Of a DNA stretch of 64,000 nucleotides, positions 47,220-59,287 are shown piece after piece. Position 1 is the stretch's first letter. The number at the start of each line of letters is the position of its first letter. This DNA comes from Lithospermum erythrorhizon. Taxonomy: Eukaryota; Streptophyta; Magnoliopsida; Boraginales; Boraginaceae. A program made the position numbers and the translations under genes. Location of the stretch: assembly GCA_019722365.1 (NCBI GenBank), contig JADFUC010000776.1:558001-622000 (forward strand), written 5' to 3'. Under the pieces are notes generated by a model. The model made no database searches and was not told the origin of the DNA. It saw only the letters and a list, made by a program, of their open reading frames with translations.

Positions 47220-50200
47220 TCAGTGAATAACAGATCTCAGTCCGTTGAGGGTTGATACGCCATTGATAGTTGGGGCAACACCTCGAGTGCTCTTCACATA
47301 GCTAACATAATCATCATACGTCATGGTGAACAAGGTGCTCTGATAGCGAGTGAGTTGTATACTCTTTCGCAAAGAGTCAGTAATGGCACCATTATAACCG
47401 GCCTTTCGGATAAGTGAGTGAATAGCTTCTATGGTTGTCCATCCTGACATTAGTCAAAACACAACCACCACAAAAGCAGTCAAATCTCAATAATAGTCCT
47501 ACACAAATAACAAGGCTACTTACACCTAATTCTCAAAAAAATATTATGCATTTGCTATAATAAAATACGAACAGCCAAATCATCATCTGGCCTAGCTCAA
47601 ACTGCAATCTGAAGATAAAGCAACATGATAGATGCACATAGATGCTTAAATGGAGAATCCAACTACAAAAACATTATATGTACTCAATTTTACCTAATTT
47701 CACGATGAAAAATGTCCCAAAGTATTCTGTAAGAAGACAGGAGTAAGTAGCAACAAGTCACCATGTGTTACTTCAGGCAAATATGGGCATTTCGCCTAGT
47801 GTTATAATCAGGATCTGTGAACTTAATAATTGTTATGCTTCCTCATCTGTATTTAACAGTCTTATACAAAACCAGGTACATAAGTGGGTAGTCAAGAATG
47901 TGATAGTGGTATTGCACAATTATAATTCTCACAAGTGGAACAGGAAATATATGGAGGGTAAGCAGATCTTCGAAAGAAGAATGTATCTGGCTGCAAAGCC
48001 GTGGAGCATTGATAACTGCTGGGTACCAGGAAATCAGATCTATCAGATATTCAATTTCATTCAGGCTTTACTATAATCAAATCCTAATTGTAAAAATGTA
48101 TATGAGCACAAACTGGCTTGGCAACCCCAGGTCAATTTATCAGTTAGTCATCTGAACCCAAGGACTTTGATATTTCCCTTATTTTTGATAAAGCTCCATT
48201 GTGGTTATAGCAACGTGTCTCTAGTTCCTACCAACGCTAGCGTCATAAATGTCCACAAAGAGTGAGTCACTAAAAACCATACCAATGTAGGTTCTAAGAA
48301 AGTATCCTTTTTCATTTCAATATCTCAGAGACAGCATATTATTGACTGATGCCATGTTGAAGATTACAATGTTACATTCCTGGACTTACGAACGCAAAGA
48401 GCTAACAGAGTTACTACCAATCAAACCATTATTAATGAACATTAATGTATGAGAAAGCAATCACTGGGGCTCAACAGCCAAGCCTTGTATCTGCACTTGA
48501 ATTTGACCCATGGATTAAAGGAACAGGATGATAGATATAACCTAATGTACATATTCATCCAAAATAATTTATTCTAGTTCATAAACAGAATTATATAGAG
48601 ATACCTCCAATCGCAAGATACCTCTGTAATTTGAAGAACTGGAACTACATTCCAGAAAAATTTTAGTTTCATTTGAGGGAAATGCAGTCCCTAAGCTTAT
48701 GAAAATATATATTGTAAGTGTCTTACAATTTAAAACTTAATAAGCTTCAATATGAATGGACTTCACAAACTTATGTGAATAAGAATAGAAATTATGGATT
48801 ATAATGCAAAACAATAGTAAGTAATAAAACATCTTTCATTTGGGCATTTTAGCTGGTGTGCTCGATTATAAACCACCCCAAGCAATTGGGTCGTTCAATT
48901 TATTTTACCTATACCTCAGTCATGAAAATTATGAGCTGCTCTGTGGTGAAAGATAAAGAATAACAGAAGTTGTTGAAAATTGAACAGGTGTGGCACCAGC
49001 ATCATGTAATTTGCTGCTTACAACATATTAAAAGGCAGTTGCTTGGCTATTGGGCAAAACAAACAAAATCCTTGGAAAGTTGAACAAATAAATAAAAATC
49101 TCCCATTTTTCGATAAACCCACCTCCCTCACTTCCCAAATTCCATGCACCATTTCCCAACCCCCATTCCCTTCATTTTATTACACACAAAATAACAATTA
49201 ATACTCATAAATTCAACAATCAAAGAATAAAAGAACTGGAAGTTTTAATACACTACGTTGTAACCGCTTGAATTTCGTGGTTATAACTAAATTGTACCTT
49301 CAATTGTTCCCAAGATAACATTGCAAAAACCACATACAAATAAATCAAATGAAGAAGAACTGCTTAATAATGAATCGAATCATTTCTGATTTTTTGAACA
49401 ACTAATGCAAAATACTATAATAACCCTACTTAATAATGAAAAGATAAATATACCCCTTATTTTTATTAGAACCGTTGATGCATTAATCACACTTAAATGA
49501 ACAGATCTAAGAACTTTGCTTACCTTTTTCATGTAACACCTAAGATTATTCTCCCTTATCAGAGAACAATTAACTGAACAATTATTAGAGAACAATTGGA
49601 TCCCAGTACCTTGTGAGAGAATAGTCCTTGAAACCGCTAATCAAGGCATGTGGTTGTAGAGTGCCAAATGCAACTTAATGCAAACGAGGCTCTGCATTCA
49701 TGCCTCTTCCATGCCCAAACAAAATGAAAACCTAATTCAGATGCAAGATGTTTAAACATCCCATTTATTCCACAAAGCATGTACACATAAAATTGATAGA
49801 CATGCTTCCTATTCATATAATTTACTAAATGGCATTTGGTCCAATGACAACAACTATAGAATACATTGGTATTAATAATTAAATTTATCATTTTCTGCCT
49901 ATCACAAGTATTCTCTCTTTCACTAATTAATCAGCAAGGAAAAACCATTAAATTATGAATATTTTCACCAGCATGAATTACAACCCAATAACACTAAATG
50001 TGTGAAGGTGTTTATTCAACAAAAAATTAACCTACTTTTGAAGCTATAATTCATCTAACTTCAGAATATCAAAGTTTTAATAAAGCTCAATAACTATATA
50101 CTCGTATGTTAACATGTTTGAAGCTAATATCACAATACTTAAATAAAAATTAATTTTACGTCAAAGCGAACAATTTTTACTGAGCCCAATACTTCCTCAC

Positions 50201-50648
50201 TAACAAGAAATTACAAGGCATTTAATTTTTATTTCGATTGGAATCAAACTTGTGTGTATCAATTATACCAATTTTTTTAATTTCGATTGAAATCAAAGTG
50301 GTGTGTGGGGCTAATTTTCAACAAAACCATTAAATTAGTTCCTCCTGATATTCAATCTCCACTGTGGAGGATGATTACAGTTTACGCACCTACTCTACCC
50401 TGCACACAATTAGTTAGAATTTTGTAGTTGGTCATTATACCAATCATGAATTTTACAAAAAATAAAAACAATAATATTTGCAAAACTATATCAACAATAT
50501 ATATAAAAAATAATATATATACTAAAATATTGAAAAAATAAAGATTTGCATAATAAAAAACATACTGATTGCCATCTTCAAAAGCAGGAGGAGGAGGTTG
50601 TTCACCACCATAATGAGCTACCAAATTGTCAAAACAATAAATTGCCAT
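47220..50648 (-). pseudogene. AMMECR1-family gene, broken
   Basis: AMMECR1-domain proteins are conserved from archaea to plants; their biochemical role is unclear. A first exon at 50648-50566 is intact (MAIYCFDNLVAHYGGEQPPP, AFEDGN, then a GTATGT donor). A middle exon at about 49735-49610 is plainly related (EPRL, then GTL, then LISGFKDYSLT before a GTACTG donor), but carries a TAA stop and several indels, and the invariant RGCIGTLEA motif is destroyed. The exon(s) coding the family's LRDRRFPPI, LTDYE and LDWEVGKHG blocks are absent between 47.46 and 49.6 kb. The last exon at about 47441-47220 is intact: GWTTIEAIHSLIRKAGYNG, LTRYQSTLFTM and SYVKSTRGV, ending in a stop. The loss of the centre makes a functional product unlikely. 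The intact ends may reflect recent decay or a new fusion transcript; I favour decay. Confidence 0.78.
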
Positions 50649-51890
50649 TTCCTTTGTTTAGATTTCACTTATTTTTAATTTATCTAATTTATGATAATCA
50701 ATCAAATTAAAAAATGATTTGGCCAGGCTTTATGCTACTGATTACCATAACAATTCTAATTCACTGGAAATTGATAAATGATTTAATGAATTTTGAGAGG
50801 AGAGTGGCGAGACTGACGCGAAACTAAATAAATAAGGTGTAAATAAGTGGAGAATTGTATAAGCTGTGATAACTGACTCGCCACAATGTGCCGGTCAAAG
50901 AGTATCAGATTCCATTCTGCTCGAAAAATTCGATTCGAGCTTCACTTCAGTATAATTTATGTTTAATTTGAATTTTAATTATGGATATGATCGAGTTTTA
51001 TCTCATGAAATATTAAATAAATTTATAGTTCAGCGTAATTTTATCTCATGAAATATTTGGATTATTGGGGTTCAAATCATGGATGAGCCGACCATTTTAA
51101 CTACATAAAATTTATTTTTTTCCAATTATTCGACCAACTCAATCAAACATTAAAATCAAGTATTTTTTGAGTCGGATCGCATCAGCGTAACGTGAGGTGA
51201 GAAGATATTTGAACTCACTAATTATCGAATCCAAATCTCGCCTTCTGCATCAACTTGCTAAATTTCCTTCAACGGATCCTTTTATCTCAAAGTGGATAAA
51301 CCGAGGTTCAATTGATCATAACATATATTGACACATTTTTTGGGGAAAATATAAGAGTTAATTGCGAAATGTTTTGTAGATAAAATGATGTTAAATTCAG
51401 AATTAGTCATGTAAAATTCAAAAATTGGGATTTAATCCATAATAGTGGCTTGGCCTGTTTGATCCTAAAAGTTAAAAACAATCGTTAAAATGGTGTGCCA
51501 ACATGCAACCTCAAAATCATTAGTCAGTGACTTAAATTTTAATCTTTAAATTATTAACCACCTAACTTCAGCATTCTATTCATTTCTACCATTTAATCCC
51601 AAAAATGATAAATCGATAATTCGAAGAGAGGCCTTAAAGCTCATTCAAGACTTACCGAATCCATTACTCAACATAAAAATAAGAGTTTTGGTTTAAGCTC
51701 ATCAGGATAGGGTAGACAAAAGATAAATTTTGTCATTTTGTGAATTATCATTAAACCCCGTCCAGAATTTCCAAAAATATGTGATATTATAGTTATAGAT
51801 TAATAAACCGGTGCCTGTGCCTAAATTACATCAGTAGCTTTAATTAACTCACTACTGGAGCCAGAGGCTCAAATCATCTGTGTAATTATG
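50649..51890. other. Intergenic DNA between AMMECR1 remnant and eS17
   Basis: The two flanking transcription units diverge, so both promoters are expected here. No coding signal is seen. The stretch is AT-rich until about 51840. Confidence 0.45.
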
Positions 51891-51892
51891 AA

Positions 51893-51935
51893 ATGGGCTT
51901 TAGGTTTGAAGCCCAAAGAAAACCCTAATAATGCC
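51893..51935 (+). promoter_or_regulatory. Ribosomal-protein promoter: site II and telo box
   Basis: TGGGCT at 51894-51899 and TTGGGC (reverse strand) near 51911-51916 are site II elements, and AAACCCTAA at 51920-51928 is a telo box, with a second partial CCCTAA just after. This pairing is typical of plant ribosomal-protein and proliferation genes. A CT-rich leader and a splice donor follow at about 52019, so the first exon is untranslated and the intron runs to about 52938. Confidence 0.75.
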
Positions 51936-52606
51936 CTAATCTTCTTTATCTGTTTTTCAGCCTTTTTCAATCCTAATTGAAACTTGAAGCCTCAATCTCT
52001 CTCAAGCCATTTTCTCAAGGTTTGTTTTTCTAATTAATTTAGTATTTTTAATGTATAAATTTTTACTCAAATAATTTATTTGCAATGTTTCAAATTTTTA
52101 TTAGATAATTGTTTTATGTGTAGTATCTGATGATATGAGTTTATATTGAAATTATACCGATGGGTTTTTTAATTCAAAATTATTTTAGATATTTTGTTGA
52201 AAATCTGAGTTAAATCTGTAGTTTACATATTTTTTATTTGAATCTGAATATAATCTATGTTTATTGGCTATTAGTGGTTATGTTCAGTTGTGTGAATTTG
52301 AATTTATCTGATTAATGCACATAGATGCTGAGTTCATGTCTAGGGTAGTGATATTAATATTAATTTTTTTGGGATTATATTGTGTTTCATTAGTTATTAA
52401 ACAGGTTGATATATGTGAAAAGTTCAAGATTAAGGATTTTGGCACTGATTATAGAATAGCATTTGCATCGAGCTTTGCTTAGGTTACCCTTTTCTGCCTT
52501 GATAACATTGGCTGTAATGATGGTGCACGAGAATAATTAGTACCCGACTAAAAGTGGCGGAAGTAGTTGGTTGTCATATTCGCTATTGATCACGAACATG
52601 AGCATG

Positions 52607-52750
52607 TCCCCATGCCGTTTGACGAGGCTCCTGCCTAAGCGGGGTAACTAGGAGTAGGATTGTACGTAGCGTTTCCCCTGTGATAACAAAGTGGATGTTT
52701 CTGAATTGACTCGAGCATTTGCTGTTGATGGAGGCAATCTATTTATTTTT
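52607..52750 (+). mobile_element. Au/TS-like SINE in eS17 5'UTR intron
   Basis: The copy reads 'catgtccccatgccgtttga', 'gaggctcctgcctaagcggg', 'gtaactaggagtaggattgt', 'acgtagcgtttcccctgtga' and 'gtttctgaattgactcgagc'. It matches the copies at 42605 and 15735 in order and orientation. It lies in the leader intron of the ribosomal protein gene. Confidence 0.6.
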
Positions 52751-52957
52751 ACAGATTGCTACTGTATTTGGATGTAATTTGTGAACAGTTTTGTTTATTC
52801 TGAGTTTCATAAATGTCATATTGATACGATCCTCATTCTGGAGTTTCTCGGTATATTCATTGTATTGTGTGTGCATAAGCTACTTCCATTATCAAAGATC
52901 TTTAGTAGTGTTTTGTCGGACTGATGTCTCTTGTTTAGGTAAGGAGCTGCTACAAAG

Positions 52958-53392
52958 ATGGGTCGTGTTCGTACGAAGACAGTGAAGAAGTCATCTCGAC
53001 AGGTTATTGAGAGGTACTATTCAAAGATGACTTTGGATTTCCACACAAATAAGAAGATCTTGGAGGAGGTCGCCATCATCCCATCAAAGCGTCTAAGGAA
53101 CAAGATTGCAGGCTTTTCAACTCACCTCATGAAGAGGATCCAGAAGGGTCCAGTTAGAGGTATCTCACTGAAATTGCAGGAAGAGGAACGCGAGCGGCGC
53201 ATGGACTTCGTTCCTGATGAATCTGCCATCAGGACTGATGTCATTGAGGTCGATAAGGAAACCATTGACATGCTTTCATCCCTTGGTATGGGTGACTTAC
53301 CCGGTGTTACCAAGCAAGAAATCGAACCACAGTCAATGGCTTCTGCCCCTGCATTCGGCCGTGGTGCTGGTGGTTTCGCAAGGAAATATTGA
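52958..53392 (+). CDS. RPS17: 40S ribosomal protein S17 (eS17)
   Basis: Structural protein of the small ribosomal subunit. Single coding exon, 144 residues, very close to the usual plant length of 140-145. The start [20 protein letters not shown] and blocks [49 protein letters not shown] and the tail [12 protein letters not shown] are characteristic. The ATG follows a short leader after a TTTAG acceptor, so a leader intron of about 0.9 kb precedes it; leader introns are common in plant ribosomal-protein genes. Upstream site II and telo-box elements fit growth-linked expression. Confidence 0.97.
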   Translation: MGRVRTKTVKKSSRQVIERYYSKMTLDFHTNKKILEEVAIIPSKRLRNKIAGFSTHLMKRIQKGPVRGISLKLQEEERERRMDFVPDESAIRTDVIEVDKETIDMLSSLGMGDLPGVTKQEIEPQSMASAPAFGRGAGGFARKY

Positions 53393-53812
53393 GCTGATAT
53401 GTCGACCAACATACGCTCATCTTTTCTCGAGTTTGTTTCATTTCAGAATTTCATTGTGTCATCTTAATACTAGTAAAATATTTTGTGATAATGGATTTGC
53501 TTGATCAAAACTAGTTATTTTATGGAACTAATCTCCTCTCGTTTGCCTTGTTTTGCATACTCTAGATTCTAATTAACGAATCTGTTTTTGATGCTCTAAT
53601 TTTTTTTTTGGTAATGATAAAGTTTAGGTTGGAACAACCCATTATAGCTGCCACCCTTAAAAGGAACCTCTAACTACTCATGAACGTTCCTTTAATTCAT
53701 GAAGGATGACAGATTTATTGTGACTACGACCCTTACAAGATTGTCAATATATGGTACATTAACTTACAAATTTCAGTTATAGTTATCTGCCAAAATGTAA
53801 CATGATTGGCCG
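53393..53812. other. 3' flank of eS17
   Basis: It contains the eS17 3' untranslated region and ordinary AT-rich sequence up to the hAT-type element. No other gene is seen. Confidence 0.5.
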
Positions 53813-54329
53813 TAAGGGTTCGGTTGGACTAGGATAAAAAATCCGGTTTGGTCTGGTCGGTTTTTCGGATAAAAAAACCGGTCGGATCAGACCGGTTTTT
53901 TGAAACAAATTTTTTTACCAAACCGGACCGGATCCGGGATTGATCCGGCTAGACAGGATTATAATAGGTCGGTCCAGTTTACAATTTAATTTAAAAAAAA
54001 AAAAAAATTAATACAAAACCTAGTAAAGTATAACCTAGACTAAGGGCAGTCAAAGTGTCAAACACTAAACACTAAGCTTTAGGCTAACTATTTCGCTTTT
54101 CCGGTTGTGATGATTTGTAGAACTAATGTTCTCTGTTTTTCAAATTCGTGCATATGCAATTGTAATGGTTCTTTTAAGATTTTTTTCTGAATGAGTCGTT
54201 CCTTAAAATTCGATGAACCGGATTTCGGATAACCGTACCGAAATTTTTGCATTTTTTTACAAAATTGGAAATTCGGTTTTGGATTTTCTGCCCCCAAAGT
54301 CCCGTAAATTCGGTCCGATCGCATCCCTA
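53813..54329. mobile_element. Non-autonomous hAT element
   Basis: The left end reads TAAGGGTTCGGTTGGAC and the reverse complement of the right end reads TAGGGATGCGATCGGAC, a hAT-like TAGGG terminal repeat. The flanks are ATTGGCCG (53805-53812) and ATTGGACG (54330-54337), an 8-bp target duplication with one mismatch, as expected for hAT. The 517-bp interior is rich in CCGG and TTCGG blocks and holds a perfect 12-bp inverted repeat (AAAAAACCGGTC, loop of 6, at 53872-53901). No coding frame is present. Confidence 0.7.
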
Positions 54330-54337
54330 ATTGGACG

Positions 54338-56985
54338 TATTCATATGATCCTGTAATCAAGCGAGGTTGGTACAATGGTTTAACTTAGATCAGCTCATCA
54401 CTAAAATCTTTCCATTTCTATTTTGCTTGTTTGGTTAGTAGTTAGTGTGATGGTTTAGCTTGATCACCTCATCACTAAAATCTTTCGATCTCCATCTGCT
54501 TGCTTGGTTATGGAGTATCATGGAATATGTCCAAACATGTTACAATTTGGTGGAATTATAACTGAACTTTATAAGTTCATCATAATGTGTGAATACTTGA
54601 ATTGGTGACTTATAATTGAGGAACTGTATTCGGAAAAAAATTGTTTATCTAAAGATCTTTAATATAATTAATACTCTACCTTTGACTTTCAACAATTAAA
54701 ATTAATAAACTTCATTCGCTTGGTTATAGAGTATCAAAGGAATACGTTCAATCATGTTACATACTCCTGGAATTGTAACTGGAATATACTATAAAAGTTA
54801 ACACTGTGTGAATACTTAAATTGTTAGATTTATAATTGCCGTTCTCTGTTCTTGAAAGAAAATTATATATCTAAAGATCTTTTAATTTAATTAATACTTC
54901 ATCTCTGATTTTCAACGATTAAAATTAACAAACTTTATAATCTTAACATACATATATTATTTTGATTTGGATCAAATTATTACATCATATTAATAGTAAA
55001 GTATACCAAACAAAACAAACATAATTTAATTCAAAATATTAAACAAAACTAGTATACTTTAATTCAAAATTTTAAAAGCCGAACATACAAATTTTGGATG
55101 AGGAAGTACACAAGTTTGTGGCACATGATGATTGTTGCTATTTCTAAAGACAGGCAAGAGCAGCAGATTCGGTGAGCTCGTAAATGAACTTCAAGGACCA
55201 AGGTTATATATGTATGTCTCACCCTCTCTTTAATTTCTTGGCAAGAACAAGTATGCATGCATATTTCTGTGAGCAATCAATTGTTTCCCTAATAATTAAT
55301 AACTCACATGATTTTTCCCTCTTCATGTTTTTGTGCTACAAGTCTCTTCCTCAAATATCAAGAGAAGTCCATGTCTCTTTCCATATCCATAATAAACTAA
55401 GCATTGGAAAAAGGTCAAGATTGCACAGTACAAACCATGACCCTTTTCTATTCATCACAAGCCCAAGAGAGGACCTGAAATTGCATTGGGAAAGAGTGTT
55501 TGGCTTCTTTGATTTGGCAACTTCAATGGGTCATTTCATAATTTGACAAGTTGTGTCACAATTTATTGCATTTTGAAACAAGTAGTTTGATGTTTTTATT
55601 GTCACCTACTAAGGCTAGCAATACCTACATTTCAATTATGGTGATATTCAAGAATGTGAGCGTTGTACTAGCATGACTGCATGAGGCATTGGCCATCCTC
55701 CTCCACAATGAATGGCTTGAGTTTTAATTCAAATGAAGGAGGAAAAAGATTCATCTTGAAATGCAACAAGCACATTATTGATAAGCATTTTTTGTATATA
55801 ATGTATAAATGAGGGGAGAATAACCTAATGGAGTGTAATATAAGTAAATCTGTTGTGTATATGTTAATATAATTACGTTTTTAATCTATATATAACTCAT
55901 AAACTAAATATATAAATAATCGCTTCCTACTTGGACACCTCATTGACATTTGTGTTATTAAAAGATAGACAATATCGTCAATTTTGATGTTTCTAAATGA
56001 TATTATCAATTTTGATGGAATATTTACTAAATGCTTATAAATTTCGACATATATATGATTGGTGTGTAATATGTGATAGTATACAAAATAGTTTTATGGA
56101 TGAATTATTATTTTGAAATTAATTGAGATGGCAAAGTTTTCAATTGATTGCAATCAAAATATGTACAGTATAAATACATCATTTTTGGGGTTTACCCATT
56201 TATTGACCAAATTCAATCTACCCAGACAATTCTTGCAATAGGAACAATCAAATAGTATGAAAAAGCTAGAACATAATTTGCTCCAGAGTCCAGACAAGAA
56301 AGTCTAAGACAGAAATGACATAACAAAAAACATAGCATATTGACTAAAATATTTAATTCCTCAACATTCTAAAGAACATGCATGCTTGCTTGTGAAATCT
56401 TCAATGGAGATCTTGAAGCATAATCTTAGTAATAATGCTAAACAGCAGAGCCCTTATATCTTTAAAAATACTGTGCATCTCTAAACTGGAGGCAACATGC
56501 ACACTATACAATATACACTATACCAACCTACAAACACAGTAAAATACAAAAATAAAACATTGTGGAATTTTGGTTTGAAACCAAAAGAAAAAGGTACTAG
56601 TGTTCTGTGAGGGGGAACAACTATACACATACTGTTATAGTAGACTAAAAGTGACTGAAATTATTATTTTACCCTTAATTAAAACTTGCTTCAAACACTG
56701 CACTTACAAAACAGGGGGAATATCAGGGGTAAAATGGTAGTTTCACACTTAAAAACACTATTTATGTTTGTGTATAGCAGCTAAGTCTGTGAGGTTGCAT
56801 TAAATATACCAATAAATTTCGCAATCTAACAATTTAATACACACATGAATTGTCCAACCAAGAAGCATTCCCTCCCCACCTCCCTTTATTGCTCCACCTC
56901 CCCTCTATATCTCCCTCCTCCCCCTTCTGAGTTCTGATCTCATTAATACCAAACTCTCTCCAAACAATCAACTAACCAATCTTCA
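54338..56985. other. Intergenic DNA upstream of the OVATE gene
   Basis: AT-rich. Two diverged direct copies of about 180 bases at 54480-54720 and 54715-54930 share 'ggttatggagtatca', 'atgttac', 'tatctaaagatctt' and 'ttaattaatac' blocks. A 120-codon frame at 55184-55546 does not resemble any family. The last 150 bases before 56986 are CT-rich and hold the likely OVATE gene leader. Confidence 0.45.
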
Positions 56986-57732
56986 ATGGCCAAGAAAATG
57001 AAGTTTCCATTCATATTCAAGAACAAAGAAAACAAAAATGCTCAACAATGGCAATGGCCATCATGCAAGCATCCAAAGACTCTTTCTTTTAGAGCAGGAG
57101 ATGACATTTTCAAGACAGTAAACTCTGTTTTCTTTGACTCTTCTGAACATGGCATTGAAACACCAGAAACATGGTTTTCAAATTCCATTACTTCAGAATC
57201 TGCAAGCATTTCAACTGAGTCAGAGGAATATTACAACATGGGGGCAGGAGCACAATCATTGGAGACAATCATCAAAGGAGTTCAATCATCAGAAAGGCTG
57301 TTTTTTACACCTGAAGACACAAGCTCAATTGCAGGGGAAGTAAAGGGTGAAGATGAAGAGGTCTCGGGTTCGAGTCCTCTCAAAGATGAGGAGGTTTTGC
57401 CATTTGAGGGTAGTGTAATGATGGCTATGGATTCAGAGAATCCTTATGAAGACTTCAAGAAATCCATGCAAGAAATGATTGAGTCAAAAGGGTTGAAAGA
57501 TTGGGAGTGTTTGGAAGAGTTGTTGAGGTGGTATTTGAGAATGAATGAGGAGAAGCATCATGAGTTCATCATTGAAGCATTTATTGATATGCTTATTGGG
57601 TTTTCAGCTGCTTCTTCATCTTCTTCTTTAGATTCAACTTCATTCATTTCTGCTGAATCTTGTTTGTCTTCTCCTTCTTCTTCTTCTTCTTCTCTGTCAA
57701 CTATAGGCCAGGGTCAGAGGGAAGTTGATTGA
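56986..57732 (+). CDS. OVATE family protein (transcription repressor)
   Basis: Plant-specific transcriptional co-regulator that binds KNOX and BELL homeodomain proteins and TRM proteins and affects organ shape and cell elongation. Single exon, 248 residues. The N-terminus is basic (MAKKMKFPFIFKNKEN) and is followed by a conserved PSCKHPKTLSFRA stretch and DDIFKTVNSVFFD, which mark the OFP11-18 branch. The OVATE domain is at about 145-206 and reads MMAMDSENPYEDFKKSMQEM, then GLKDWECLEELLRWYLRMNE, then HHEFIIEAFIDMLIGF. The protein ends in serine-rich runs encoded by TTC/TCT repeats, which are prone to length change. From memory the closest relatives are OFP13, OFP16 and OFP18, but I cannot choose between them. 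The transcript converges with the eRF1 gene. Confidence 0.93.
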   Translation: MAKKMKFPFIFKNKENKNAQQWQWPSCKHPKTLSFRAGDDIFKTVNSVFFDSSEHGIETPETWFSNSITSESASISTESEEYYNMGAGAQSLETIIKGVQSSERLFFTPEDTSSIAGEVKGEDEEVSGSSPLKDEEVLPFEGSVMMAMDSENPYEDFKKSMQEMIESKGLKDWECLEELLRWYLRMNEEKHHEFIIEAFIDMLIGFSAASSSSSLDSTSFISAESCLSSPSSSSSSLSTIGQGQREVD

Positions 57733-58290
57733 GAGAGCAGGATAAGATTAGCATAGATACTTTTTTATATAGTTTATATTATCTATTTCTGATATTGTAT
57801 TAAATATTAATCTATAGGTTTAAATGAAACTATTAGTGAGAATATAGGAGGGGGTGAATGTAGTTTTATCTTCTTTTTTGTTTGTTTAATAAAAGACAAT
57901 CACAACAATTAGTGAGAAGTGAAATGCTTACTTGAGGTATAGAAGCTGTTCAACTAGTTAGTGCTTTTGCCTGAGCTTTGCTCCTAACTTCTCTATAGTA
58001 TAGTCTACAATATCATATAACACCTCAAATTAATATATGGTCCGATAATTGTTTTAGTCTTTATGTAGTCTGATAATGCTATGGTTAAGTAATTTGATGG
58101 GGTAAAAGTTATATATGGGATCAGTTGACCAGTGTTCTGTAGTAATATAATGAGTCTAAATTAGTCATCCTTGGAGTTACATAAACAGTCTAAATAGTCT
58201 CATCATGCATTAATTTAGGATATAATTGCCTAAATATTCTCATGAGTTTAGAAGCTGAAACTTAATCAGTCTTTGACTTTCATAAAGCGA
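57733..58290. other. Convergent 3' regions of OVATE and eRF1 genes
   Basis: It contains the OVATE 3' untranslated region and the far end of the eRF1 transcript. No further gene is seen. Confidence 0.45.
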
Positions 58291-59265
58291 TGTTACATAA
58301 CCAACATCAAGGACCATATGAACTCAACAATTGGCTCCAAGATACAAAAGCCTTGAACTAAAATTGATAGTTTTTTCACTTCTTTGTGTTCACAAAACAA
58401 AAAAAATCCAAGAAAATTCACACAGAACATAGATGGAGTATTTAAAAGGATAAAATGGACAACACAGGATGCTCTCCTCTCCTTCATTAAGTAAGACTCA
58501 GTAAGAGGACAAAAAGGCAACACCCACGATTCACCATGAAGCTTTAGAGGTCCATTTAAAGCCATCTACTTATCCACTGAGTATTCAAATCTCACGCTCG
58601 TATTAATATAAAACATCCAAGGAATGGAAGGTAGAAATTCGATCGACCATGATACAATAAAGTGGATAGTAAGGGCGTAGTAAAACCATGCGAAAGATCT
58701 AGTTGGGCACATTCCAGAAACAAATCAAAACTGATAGAAACTGCAACTTTACTTGTCCATAGCTAATCCATGCTCCCTTCTCAGTCAGATCTTCTTTCCC
58801 AACAGCTCTACAAAATTTAAATAAATTTATATACATTATCGAGTAATATGGTCGAAATGAAATGTCCAATACAGACAATCTTATCAAAGAAGCTTTATGC
58901 ATAACATAACAATAAGCAGTCACACTGAGTAAATGCAAAATGAAAATGAAGCTGCAAGAGAATCATCTTGAAGGAACTTTTACTTTTCAACAGTATGTAA
59001 CAGATAGCAGTTTCTTTTATTGTACAGGTGACAGAATTAAGAAATCCATGATCAATATAATTTAGATTTTGATGGCAAAGAATTAAGAAATCCAAGGATC
59101 AATAATAATTAGGTTTGAACGTAAATAATCTAAGAACCGTACAATACCATATAGACTTAGCCATGGTCAATCACCAACATCTCCACAAACAGGATTCACT
59201 TCGAAAACATACATCAAGGAATAAAGTAGCAAGATGTTCAAAGGAACAAACTATTGATACATACC
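58291..59265 (-). other. Probable spliced 3'UTR of eRF1
   Basis: About 20 bases after the eRF1 TAA stop, the minus strand has a clear donor (TTACAAG|GTATGT at about 59265). A good acceptor near 58808 (AATTTTGTAG|AGCTGTTGG) begins a less AT-rich stretch without a long open frame. An intron this close behind a stop is unusual in ordinary genes. Published work on plant eRF1 describes control by readthrough and nonsense-mediated decay, in which a 3'UTR intron has a role. Confidence 0.5.
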
Positions 59266-59287
59266 TTGTAATAGCAAACATGTTAGC

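Noticed and set aside
53122..53504. Other frames over the eS17 coding region
   Set aside because: They overlap the clearly conserved ribosomal protein and show no independent support.
55184..55546. 120-codon open frame upstream of the OVATE gene
   Set aside because: No family resemblance, mixed hydrophobic and low-complexity composition and no promoter or splice context; chance frame in AT-rich DNA.
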